Below the pieces are notes generated by a model. It was not told the DNA's origin. It saw only the letters and a list, made by a program, of their open reading frames with translations, and did not search any database. Position numbers and translations under genes: made by a program. This document shows, piece by piece, positions 1 to 5,782 of a stretch of 6,279 nucleotides of DNA (positions are counted from its first letter, which is position 1; each line of letters begins with the position of its first letter). Origin of the DNA: CALRBF01 sp041164045 (lineage in GTDB: Bacteria; Patescibacteriota; Minisyncoccia; SW-4-49-11); contig JBEAQD010000026.1 in the NCBI GenBank assembly GCA_041164045.1, forward strand, positions 1 to 6,279, written 5' to 3'.

Positions 1-702
1 AATTTCTTAGAATTATCCAAACAAGAGCAAATTCAATCTATTCTCCCAACAGAAGATTCCCCAAATAGTTTTATCTCTATTGTAACCAAATTAGGAATTA
101 TCAAAAAAAGTGCAATGTCAGTTTATGCCAATGTCAGAAAAGGTGGAATTATAGCTATTAATTTGAAAGATAATGATACTTTAATACAAGCTACTGTGAC
201 TTGTCCGGATGATGATATTATATTATTTACTACTCAAGGTAAAGCTATTAGATTTGCTCAGGAAGAATTAAGACCAATGGGTAGAACAGCAGCTGGAGTC
301 AAAGCTATGACATTAAAATCAGATGATACTGTTCTTGCTATGCAAACTATTCGCTCCGGAGATGAGCAAGGTTGGCTAGTAATTGCAACATCCTATGGTT
401 ATGGTAAAAAGAGTAAACTTAGTCACTATAAAGTTCAAAAACGAGGAGGAAGTGGAGTAAAAGTATCCAAAATTACCACTAAAACTGGTCCAGTAATCGG
501 AGCTCAAGTAGTAACTTCTGAAAGTAAAGAATTAATTGCAATTTCCCTAGGGGGTAACATAATTAAACTAAATATTCAAAAAGATATACCCACCTTATCT
601 AGAGACACTCAGGGAGTTAAAATTATGAGATTGAGCCAAGATGATAGTATCGCTTCTATTGCAGTTACAACCGAAGATGAGCCAGAAGAAGAAACAGAAT
701 AA
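1..702 (+). CDS. gyrA: DNA gyrase subunit A, C-terminal part (5' truncated by window)
   Basis: The reading frame is open from base 1 to the TAA at 700-702, so only the last 233 residues are present. They form the DNA-wrapping C-terminal domain of GyrA, the subunit that cuts and rejoins DNA during ATP-driven negative supercoiling. Four beta-pinwheel repeats of about 45-50 residues can be seen, each with a pattern like I-x-x-x-T-x-x-G-x-x-x-(K/R) followed by a turn such as R-x-x-x-G-V-K; the second reads FTTQGKAIRF and then GRTAAGVKAM. A GyrA-box-like QKRGGSG lies at nt 436-456, but by position it falls in a later blade, matching E. coli's KSRATKG; the true GyrA box would be upstream of the window. 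The protein ends in an acidic tail (EDEPEEETE), common in GyrA. ParC is a less likely alternative because the repeats and tail align well with GyrA. No clear terminator follows. Confidence 0.95.
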   Translation, partial: NFLELSKQEQIQSILPTEDSPNSFISIVTKLGIIKKSAMSVYANVRKGGIIAINLKDNDTLIQATVTCPDDDIILFTTQGKAIRFAQEELRPMGRTAAGVKAMTLKSDDTVLAMQTIRSGDEQGWLVIATSYGYGKKSKLSHYKVQKRGGSGVKVSKITTKTGPVIGAQVVTSESKELIAISLGGNIIKLNIQKDIPTLSRDTQGVKIMRLSQDDSIASIAVTTEDEPEEETE

Positions 703-707
703 AAAAT

Positions 708-736
708 TTGACTATTCATCTAAAATCACTTATACT
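708..736 (+). promoter_or_regulatory. sigma70-like promoter for the methyltransferase-led operon
   Basis: A -35 box TTGACT (708-713) and a -10 box TATACT (731-736) are separated by exactly 17 bases, near the sigma70 consensus. The -35 begins six bases after the gyrA stop. Transcription would begin near 743, giving a leader of about 40 bases before the ATG at 784. The arrangement suggests the following genes are transcribed independently of gyrA. This is a sequence match only, in AT-rich DNA where chance matches are frequent, but the spacing and position are good. Confidence 0.65.
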
Positions 737-783
737 TAAAATAAGTTCTAATATTTAAATCAATTCCAAAATTAAAATAAATT

Positions 784-1326
784 ATGCTAGATCAATCTAA
801 TAGATTTTTATCACCAAGAGAAATAGTGGAGCAATTTGGTATAAATCCTAGCGCTCAAGTTGCAGATTTTGGGAGTGGGGCTGGAGACTTTGCACTTGCA
901 ATTGCTCAGATGATATCCCCTAAAGGTAAAGTATATGCCATTGATGTTCTGGAATCTGCCCATCAATCATTGAGAAGTAGGTCTAAAATAAAGGGAATTA
1001 CTAATATAAATCTTATTTTGGCTAATCTTGAATGTGAATTAGGCTCTAATCTACCAAAAGATTCATTAGATTTGGTAATGATTCATAATATTATGTTTCA
1101 GGTTAATAATAAAAAAAATCTAATTCAAGAAGCATATAGAGTCCTCAAAGACTCTGGAAAATTAGCTATAATTGAATGGGATATGACAAGCCCCATTGGT
1201 CCTCCTAAAAATTTAAGACTACCAGAAAGAGAAGTAGTGTCTCTAATTCAAAATAATGGATTTGAAATTGAGTCTCGTATTGAGGTAGGTAAGTACCATT
1301 ATGGATATATATTTAATAAATTATAA
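784..1326 (+). CDS. Class I SAM-dependent methyltransferase (UbiE-like fold)
   Basis: A 180-residue Rossmann-fold methyltransferase. Motif I, which binds S-adenosylmethionine, is VADFGSGAGD at residues 26-35. The acidic residue ending strand 2 is D54 in VYAID. The motif IV region is LDLVMIHNIMFQ (95-106), followed by the usual EAYRVLKDSGKLAIIEW segment (116-132). The protein has no signal peptide or membrane helix, so it should act in the cytoplasm. The substrate cannot be told from sequence: relatives methylate quinones, arsenite, small molecules or proteins, and there is no extra domain to decide. It is slightly short for the family (often 200-250 residues) but appears intact. The ATG at 784 is preceded only by AT-rich sequence without a Shine-Dalgarno. 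The next gene starts two bases after the stop, so the two are probably co-transcribed from the promoter at 708-736. Confidence 0.85.
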   Translation: MLDQSNRFLSPREIVEQFGINPSAQVADFGSGAGDFALAIAQMISPKGKVYAIDVLESAHQSLRSRSKIKGITNINLILANLECELGSNLPKDSLDLVMIHNIMFQVNNKKNLIQEAYRVLKDSGKLAIIEWDMTSPIGPPKNLRLPEREVVSLIQNNGFEIESRIEVGKYHYGYIFNKL

Positions 1327-1328
1327 CT

Positions 1329-2675
1329 ATGGCGAGAAGTACATCTTTAGATTCATTTGTCAAAAATCGTAAAGTTATTATAGCAGCTGGAGTATTTATG
1401 ACAGCCATGATTATATTGATGTTAGCTAATGCTTTGGGATTTAGATTCGGAGGAAGGCAGCAGTTACAAAATGCAGATTTGATAATGTGGGGTTTGTGGG
1501 ACGATAGTGAATTGATGAATAAGTATATATCTGAGTTCAGAAAACAATATGCTAATATCAAAATAGAATACCGTAAATTAACTCCTCAAGAATATGAAAA
1601 AGAACTAGTAAATGCACTTGCCGAGAATAGAGGGCCTGATATATTTGCAATGCATCACACTTGGTATAGTAAACACAAAAACAAGTTAGCTCCAATGTCA
1701 GAAGAAATAATGACACTAAAAGACTATAAGGATCGATTTGTAGATGTAGTCTATGATGACTTTGTGGTGGATGATAAAGTTTATGGATTTCCTTTTTACA
1801 CAGATACTTTAGCTTTATTCTATAATAAAGATGCTTTTAATGATGCTGGCATAGTAAGCCCACCTAAAACTTGGCAAGAAGTACAACAAATCGTACCTAG
1901 ATTAACTAAAATTGACCCATTTGGTAATATAACTCAAGCCGGTATAGCTTTGGGAACTGGTGATAATATTAATCGCTCTCCAGACTTATTGGCAGTATTA
2001 ATGTTACAATCTGGAGCTCAAATGACAGATCCAAATGATTATACAAAGATTACTTTTAATCAAAATAGAACACAGAGCGGACAAGATATTAATCCTGCAG
2101 ATTTGGCATTAGAATATTATACAGATTTTGCTAATCCTCGTAAAACTGTATATAATTGGAATTCTACCTTGGATAACTCTATAGATGCTTTTTATGAAAG
2201 AGAGGTGGCGATGATGATAACCTATTCATATCAGGTAGAAGCTATCAAGGCTAAAGCTCCTAGATTAAATTTTGCAGTAGCCCCTCTACCACAAGTGTCC
2301 CTTGAATCTGGACTTGCCAATTATGCTAATTATTGGGGATACGGAGTGAGTAGTCAATCTAAATATTCTAATGAAGCTTATACATTTTTGAAATTTATGA
2401 CTGAAAAAGAGCAGTCTCAAGAATATTTTCTTAACACCAAAAGACCAACCCCAAGAAGAGATTTGATAGAAGTGCAATCTCAAGACTTAGATTATGGAGT
2501 CTTTGTAAATCAGGTATTGCAAGCCAAAACTTGGAGACAACCAGATAATAATACTGTAGATAAAATTCTTATAGAAGCTATTAATAATGTAAACTTAGGC
2601 TTATTTAGTTATAGTCGAGCGATGTCGCAAGCCCAAGCTCAAATACAAGCCCTAGCAGATAATTTTGCAAAATGA
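1329..2675 (+). CDS. Membrane-anchored extracellular solute-binding protein, family 1-like
   Basis: A 448-residue protein resembling the family 1 solute-binding proteins of ABC sugar importers. A short basic N-terminus is followed by one hydrophobic helix (about residues 16-38) with no lipobox cysteine; the whole protein contains no cysteine, so it is probably held by an uncleaved signal anchor. Family-typical stretches follow: a first strand with LIMWGLWDD (51-59), ELMNKYISEFRKQYANIKIEY (61-81), the ALAENRGPDIF segment (96-106), VYGFPFYTDTLALFYNKDAF (151-170), PKTWQEV (179-185), and a late YWGYGVSSQS followed by AYTFLKFMT. The expected fold is a two-lobed ligand-binding domain facing outside the cell. 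No permease or ATPase gene is nearby, so import is not established; the ligand is unknown. It begins two bases after the methyltransferase and overlaps the next gene at ATGA (2672-2675), indicating translational coupling. Confidence 0.85.
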   Translation: MARSTSLDSFVKNRKVIIAAGVFMTAMIILMLANALGFRFGGRQQLQNADLIMWGLWDDSELMNKYISEFRKQYANIKIEYRKLTPQEYEKELVNALAENRGPDIFAMHHTWYSKHKNKLAPMSEEIMTLKDYKDRFVDVVYDDFVVDDKVYGFPFYTDTLALFYNKDAFNDAGIVSPPKTWQEVQQIVPRLTKIDPFGNITQAGIALGTGDNINRSPDLLAVLMLQSGAQMTDPNDYTKITFNQNRTQSGQDINPADLALEYYTDFANPRKTVYNWNSTLDNSIDAFYEREVAMMITYSYQVEAIKAKAPRLNFAVAPLPQVSLESGLANYANYWGYGVSSQSKYSNEAYTFLKFMTEKEQSQEYFLNTKRPTPRRDLIEVQSQDLDYGVFVNQVLQAKTWRQPDNNTVDKILIEAINNVNLGLFSYSRAMSQAQAQIQALADNFAK

Positions 2676-3643
2676 AAAATTTAAGTTTCACAAAAATATT
2701 CCACTTTATAATTATAATTTCTTTCATAATATCAGGTTTTATATTTAATGTAAATCATGTAGATGCTCAAGGCGGCTCAGGACTAGTCAAATGTGGGTTA
2801 AGTCAAGGTAGAGATTGTACAATTTGTGATATATTTATTTTAGTAAGAGATATATTTAACTTTGCTTTAGGTTTATTGGCGGCTCTGGCAGTTTTGAGTA
2901 TAGTTATAGGAGGATTTTATGTGGTCACTTCAGCAGGCAATTCCGGCAGAGTAAATGAGGGATATAGTATTATAACTAATGCAGTCATAGGACTACTATT
3001 AGTAATGGCAAGCTTCTTATTATTTAGTTTTGTTTTAGTAGCATTAGGCTTCCAATCAGCCAATTTCTCAGCTATATTAGATTTCCAAGATGGACAAATT
3101 TTTAGTGTCAAATGTGATAATGCCAGCACCTTTAATGATAGAGGAACAGGAGTTCCTACTCCGCCGTCTCCACCTGGATCTGTAGGAAAATGCGGTACTA
3201 ATCGATGTGCTGATAGATATGCTGATGCAGTTAAAAAAGGAGCTGATCAGCATGGGATTGATCCTAAGATAATACAGGCTTTAATAGATACAGAGAATGC
3301 AGATGGTACAAATTGTAATCCAAATGCAGTGAGAGATGAGGGCGGGGACAAAGGGTTTTCTTGTGGTATATTACAACTTAATACTAAAGGAATAGCTGCT
3401 GACTGTGGAATTACTTGTGAACAAGCAAAAAATGTTGAAACAGCAGTAGCATGTGCAGCTAAAGAATTAAAAAAAAGAGGTGGAGCTAATATATGTGCTG
3501 CAGCTAATAGATGGAACCCCAATGCATGTAGTGAAGCATGTACAGATATTCGGTATGCATATTGTACTCGTGCTAGACGGCATTATGATTTTTACTCAAG
3601 ATGTGCTGCCACCCCTACCCCCACCCCTACACCTACCCTATAA
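2672..3643 (+). CDS. VirB2-like pilin fused to a lytic-transglycosylase-like domain
   Basis: A 323-residue exported protein with two recognisable parts. Residues 1-32 are a signal peptide ending VDA|Q. Residues 61-86 and 101-125 are two membrane helices joined by a short loop (TSAGNSGR, 86-93), as in VirB2/TrbC-type T4SS pilins, and ITNAVIGLLL (101-110) matches the neighbouring pilins. A Pro-rich linker (161-168) leads to a domain at about 175-312 that looks like a goose-type/SLT lytic transglycosylase: E208 in LIDTEN is the likely catalytic glutamate, with NPNAV (216-220), GFSCGILQL (228-236, compare G-x-x-G-L-M-Q-L) and NRWNP (279-283). Such enzymes cleave peptidoglycan glycan strands; VirB1 does this in T4SS. 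VirB2 topology would put this domain outside the cell, in line with its 12 cysteines, which could form disulfides. The chain ends in Thr-Pro repeats. The catalytic assignment is by eye and less certain than the pilin part. The start codon is fixed by the ATGA overlap with the previous gene. Confidence 0.75.
   Translation: MKNLSFTKIFHFIIIISFIISGFIFNVNHVDAQGGSGLVKCGLSQGRDCTICDIFILVRDIFNFALGLLAALAVLSIVIGGFYVVTSAGNSGRVNEGYSIITNAVIGLLLVMASFLLFSFVLVALGFQSANFSAILDFQDGQIFSVKCDNASTFNDRGTGVPTPPSPPGSVGKCGTNRCADRYADAVKKGADQHGIDPKIIQALIDTENADGTNCNPNAVRDEGGDKGFSCGILQLNTKGIAADCGITCEQAKNVETAVACAAKELKKRGGANICAAANRWNPNACSEACTDIRYAYCTRARRHYDFYSRCAATPTPTPTPTL
3611..3640 (+). repeat. Hexameric C-rich tandem repeat encoding Thr-Pro repeats
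   Basis: About five imperfect units of a six-base repeat (ACCCCT, ACCCCC, ACCCCT, ACACCT, then ACCCTA) lie just before the stop codon of the pilin-transglycosylase gene. They encode the terminal TPTPTPTPTL. Gain or loss of a whole unit would change only the number of Thr-Pro pairs; a one-base slip would change the reading frame. Confidence 0.7.
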
Positions 3644-3662
3644 CAATAATGATTTTAAAAAT

Positions 3663-4352
3663 ATGAAAATATTTAATTATTTAATACTCATATACACTAT
3701 AACTATAATTGTCTTTAATATTAATATTGTGAAGGCAGAATCATCATTGAGATTATATCTATATAATGACAATGGTACTATTCGCTTTGATAGATTGACT
3801 CCTGCTAAGATTAATATTGAAACCAATAGAGATATCTATAGAAAATATGATAGAGAATCCGAGATGTCAAGAAATATCTATGAAGTATCAATGATATCAT
3901 CTAACTTAGGATTAGAACCAATTATTATCCCAATAGATATTGAACCAGGGGCATTTGAAGTAGTCATTCCGTATTATGAGCATATAGTGAATATCAATAT
4001 TTTAAAAAACACTAGTATAATCGATAGCGTTGATGTTAGCCAGTACAGCACATGTAACTCTAATAATATCTGTGAATATGAAAAAGGCGAGGACTCCAAT
4101 ACCTGTATATCAGATTGTATAGGAGATAATATTCAGTTCTCTGAAGATACAGCCAGAACATTACAAGCTCAAAATGGTGTAATTAGGGATGAGTCTGGAG
4201 TAGTCTTATTGTCTACCAATACGCCTGCCTCCGCAACCCCAGTTGAACCAGAATCCAGTTATAATAACTCCAATATACTACTTTTAATAGGCGGAATATT
4301 ATTCCTAATAGCCGGGGTAGGAGTATTTATTTGGAAATTAAGAAGAAGATGA
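3663..4352 (+). CDS. Secreted, C-terminally membrane-anchored protein with Cys-x5-Cys-E...GE...C...DC motif
   Basis: A 229-residue protein of unknown function. Residues 1-25 form a signal peptide (cleavage after VKA). Residues 26-130 are polar and rich in beta-type alternation, possibly an Ig- or cohesin-like domain, ending in DSVDVSQYSTC. Next comes a compact motif C131-x5-C137-E...G142-E...C148-x2-D151-C152 (of the type CNxNxxCExxxGExxxTCxxDC), which recurs in surface proteins of CPR bacteria and archaea and may bind a metal ion or be held by disulfides. A low-complexity stretch with TPASATPVEPES leads to one membrane helix (204-224) and the basic tail KLRRR, so the protein should be anchored with its body outside the cell. 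No LPXTG sortase site is visible. The same frame is open upstream to 3480, but that part lies inside the previous gene; the ATG at 3663 directly precedes the signal peptide. The gap to the previous gene is 19 bases, suggesting the same operon. Confidence 0.7.
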   Translation: MKIFNYLILIYTITIIVFNINIVKAESSLRLYLYNDNGTIRFDRLTPAKINIETNRDIYRKYDRESEMSRNIYEVSMISSNLGLEPIIIPIDIEPGAFEVVIPYYEHIVNINILKNTSIIDSVDVSQYSTCNSNNICEYEKGEDSNTCISDCIGDNIQFSEDTARTLQAQNGVIRDESGVVLLSTNTPASATPVEPESSYNNSNILLLIGGILFLIAGVGVFIWKLRRR

Positions 4353-4358
4353 TATAAT
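4331..4358 (+). promoter_or_regulatory. Candidate promoter for the first small pilin
   Basis: A perfect -10 TATAAT (4353-4358) lies immediately after the TGA stop of the upstream gene, with a -35-like TTGGAA (4331-4336) at a 16-base spacing inside the end of that gene. Transcription would begin near 4365, about 17 bases before the ATG at 4382. The short AT-rich leader resembles that of the pilin gene at 6051. Chance match cannot be excluded because the intergenic DNA is nearly all A and T. Confidence 0.4.
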
Positions 4359-4381
4359 AATAAATATATTAAATTAACAAT

Positions 4382-4810
4382 ATGAAATATCTATATACAA
4401 TCAGTTTATGCCTAATATTATCTTTATTTATGAATATTGGTAATGTAAATGCTCAACTTACTCCAGCAAACCAGCAAAATAATGTAGATACTGCATCTGG
4501 TGGAACCAACCCAACTGGACTAAAAGAAGGCTTAGATGCCTTCAGAGGAGAAGATTCAGGGCTTAATACAGGAGGTACACTAATTGGATATGTAGCTAAT
4601 ATAATCAGATGGATACTTGGTATCTTAGGGACAGTATTCTTTTTAATTGTAGTAATCCAGGGTTATATTTATATGACAGCAGGAGGTGACTCTGGTAAAA
4701 CTGCTACAGCCGCTGGAGCCATTGGGAATGCCGTAGTCGGACTATTGATAATTATGGGTGCTTTTTTGATTACTAATTTTGTGACAAGTGCACTCTTGTC
4801 CAATGGATAA
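4382..4810 (+). CDS. VirB2/TrbC-like T4SS pilin (142 aa)
   Basis: A small exported membrane protein. Residues 1-24 are a signal peptide (cleavage after NVNA). A polar segment rich in Asn, Gly and Thr (25-68), longer than in the neighbouring pilins, is followed by helix 1 (about 74-98, with IIRWILGILG), the short loop TAGGDSGK (99-106) and helix 2 (about 113-136, with GNAVVGLLII). This two-helix hairpin is the architecture of VirB2/TrbC major pilins of type IV secretion systems, whose N- and C-termini face outward and whose loop faces the cytoplasm. The mature protein would form the pilus or remain in the membrane. It shares the W-x-LG, TAGGD and NAVxG signatures with the genes at 4823, 5252 and 6051. 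Only 12 bases separate it from the next gene, so the two probably share a transcript. No Shine-Dalgarno is seen. Confidence 0.8.
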   Translation: MKYLYTISLCLILSLFMNIGNVNAQLTPANQQNNVDTASGGTNPTGLKEGLDAFRGEDSGLNTGGTLIGYVANIIRWILGILGTVFFLIVVIQGYIYMTAGGDSGKTATAAGAIGNAVVGLLIIMGAFLITNFVTSALLSNG

Positions 4811-4822
4811 TATAAAAATCAT

Positions 4823-5161
4823 ATGTTAAAAACACTAATTTCAAATTTAATCATATCTACGGCACAGGCTCAAGAATCTTTGCCTCCAGTTTTGGGAATA
4901 CCTACAGGAACCGGCGTCACAGAACAGGGTGATTTGTTCACATTTGTGTCTAATATAGTACGTTGGAGTCTAGGGCTGACAGGTATAATTTTATTTGTAA
5001 TAATTATAGTGTCTGGATTCAATTATGCTACAGCAGGTGGAGATACAAAGAAAACTCAAGATGCAATATCTACCATTACTAATGCGGTGATAGGATTATT
5101 TATAATAGGATTTGCCTTTGTTATATCTAATACAGTACTAAGCTTTATCTTCGGATTATAA
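4823..5161 (+). CDS. VirB2/TrbC-like T4SS pilin (112 aa)
   Basis: The shortest complete pilin of the cluster. It has a very short signal peptide (cleavage probably after AQA, residue 16), a linker with GIPTGTG (25-31), helix 1 (about 45-68, with IVRWSLGLTG), the loop TAGGDTKK (70-77) and helix 2 (about 84-108, with TNAVIGLFII and SNTVLSFIF). The GIPTGTG stretch and the SNxxLSFIF ending are shared with the pilin at 5252, so these two are closer to each other than to the 142-residue one. Expected location and role are those of a VirB2-type pilin: an inner-membrane pool and pilus assembly. The ATG at 4823 is preceded by AAAATCAT, without a Shine-Dalgarno. A weak GGA at 4805-4807 is too far and too short to count. 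Confidence 0.8.
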   Translation: MLKTLISNLIISTAQAQESLPPVLGIPTGTGVTEQGDLFTFVSNIVRWSLGLTGIILFVIIIVSGFNYATAGGDTKKTQDAISTITNAVIGLFIIGFAFVISNTVLSFIFGL

Positions 5162-5165
5162 AAAG

Positions 5166-5174
5166 TTATCCACA
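5166..5174 (+). promoter_or_regulatory. Perfect consensus DnaA box
   Basis: The nine bases TTATCCACA match the strongest DnaA-binding site exactly. They lie between two pilin genes, ten bases upstream of the -35 box of the next promoter. It is a single site: other near matches in the window (TTATCCAAA at 6101 and near base 13) are inside coding sequence. It could allow DnaA to affect the pilin promoter, or it could be chance. Confidence 0.35.
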
Positions 5175-5183
5175 TTTTTACTC

Positions 5184-5212
5184 TTGCAAACTTTTTTAGA
5201 TTAGTTTATAAT
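5184..5212 (+). promoter_or_regulatory. sigma70-like promoter for the pilin at 5252
   Basis: A -35 box TTGCAA (5184-5189) and a perfect -10 TATAAT (5207-5212) are separated by 17 bases. Transcription would begin near 5219, leaving a leader of about 33 bases, entirely AT-rich, before the ATG. With the terminator after the gene this makes the pilin a self-contained transcription unit. Confidence 0.65.
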
Positions 5213-5251
5213 TGATTTAGACCTTAATATTAATAGTTTATATATATTCAT

Positions 5252-5641
5252 ATGAATACTGTTCAAGGATTAAAATCAATATTAAATAGAGTTATACTAC
5301 CAATTCTATTATTAGCACCAGTTATTGCAGGAGCTGCAAGCCCTGTTCAAGATAATAGACCAATAGCTGCTATCCCTACAGGATCTGGTACCTATGAGGC
5401 TACTAACTTAATAGGTACAATATCTGTAGTAATTAGATGGGCACTTGGATTTATTGGAATTGTTGTATTCTTAATTTTCTTATTTGCTGGATTTGAATAT
5501 GCTACCGCAGGTGGAGATGAGGGTAAAGCTTCAACTGCTCAAAAGAGAATGGTAAACGCTGTAATAGGTCTCATAATAATATTCTTTGCCTTTGTTGCTT
5601 CCAATGCTATATTGTCTTTCATATTCCAACAACAAATCTAA
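5252..5641 (+). CDS. VirB2/TrbC-like T4SS pilin (129 aa), monocistronic
   Basis: An exported two-helix pilin. Residues 1-28 or 29 form a signal peptide with a basic start (K8, R13) and cleavage around AGA|A. The linker contains AIPTGSG (40-46). Helix 1 spans about 58-82 (VVIRWALGFIGIVVF), the loop TAGGDEGK 85-92, and helix 2 about 101-125 (VNAVIGLIII, SNAILSFIF). This is the closest relative of the 112-residue pilin just upstream, differing mainly in signal peptide and linker. Unlike its neighbours it has a good promoter of its own and is followed within 15-50 bases by a strong terminator, so it may be made in different amounts from the operon pilins, perhaps as the major subunit. That last point is inference. 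The ATG follows TATTCAT with no Shine-Dalgarno. Confidence 0.82.
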   Translation: MNTVQGLKSILNRVILPILLLAPVIAGAASPVQDNRPIAAIPTGSGTYEATNLIGTISVVIRWALGFIGIVVFLIFLFAGFEYATAGGDEGKASTAQKRMVNAVIGLIIIFFAFVASNAILSFIFQQQI

Positions 5642-5654
5642 ATAAAAGTGATAG

Positions 5655-5698
5655 ATCAAAGAAAGAGAGAGTTTCAAAACTCTCTTTTTTGTTTTGAT
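5655..5698 (+). terminator. Rho-independent terminator after the pilin at 5252
   Basis: A nine-base stem AGAGAGTTT (5666-5674) and AAACTCTCT (5677-5685) is followed by a run of T (5686-5690, then TTTT after one G). The stem can be lengthened by A-U and G-U pairs into the A-rich upstream arm, and ATCAAA (5655-5660) can pair with TTTGAT (5693-5698). The nominal loop of two bases would open to four by losing one T-A pair. This is the only convincing terminator in the window. Confidence 0.85.
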
Positions 5699-5782
5699 AT
5701 GAATTGAATAAGATGAGATCATTGTAGACAAGTTGTGACTTTTGTAGGTGATATATGAAAGTAGTTTATATATTTATAAAAA

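Noticed and set aside
728..746. ACTTA...TAAGT inverted repeat after gyrA as a terminator.
   Set aside because: The stem is five A/T-rich pairs with no T run after it, and it overlaps the promoter -10 region.
1313..3522. Reverse-strand open frames within 1313-1561, 2286-2483, 2917-3129 and 3247-3522.
   Set aside because: They lie antisense inside well-supported genes, encode low-complexity hydrophobic or composition-driven peptides, and have no promoter or family features.
3480..3662. An upstream start at 3480 for the anchored secreted protein.
   Set aside because: The extra 61 residues would overlap the transglycosylase-like domain in another frame, and a typical signal peptide begins at the ATG at 3663.
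2673..4352. Alternative genetic code with TGA as glycine (Gracilibacteria/SR1).
   Set aside because: TGA ends the binding protein and the anchored protein at natural C-termini, and glycine positions in all proteins are encoded by GGN without internal TGA.
4679..4705. GGDSGKT in the 142-residue pilin looks like a Walker A nucleotide-binding loop.
   Set aside because: The first required glycine is an alanine, the segment is a short loop between two membrane helices, and the sister pilins have GGDTKKT and GGDEGKA at the same place, so it is the pilin loop signature.
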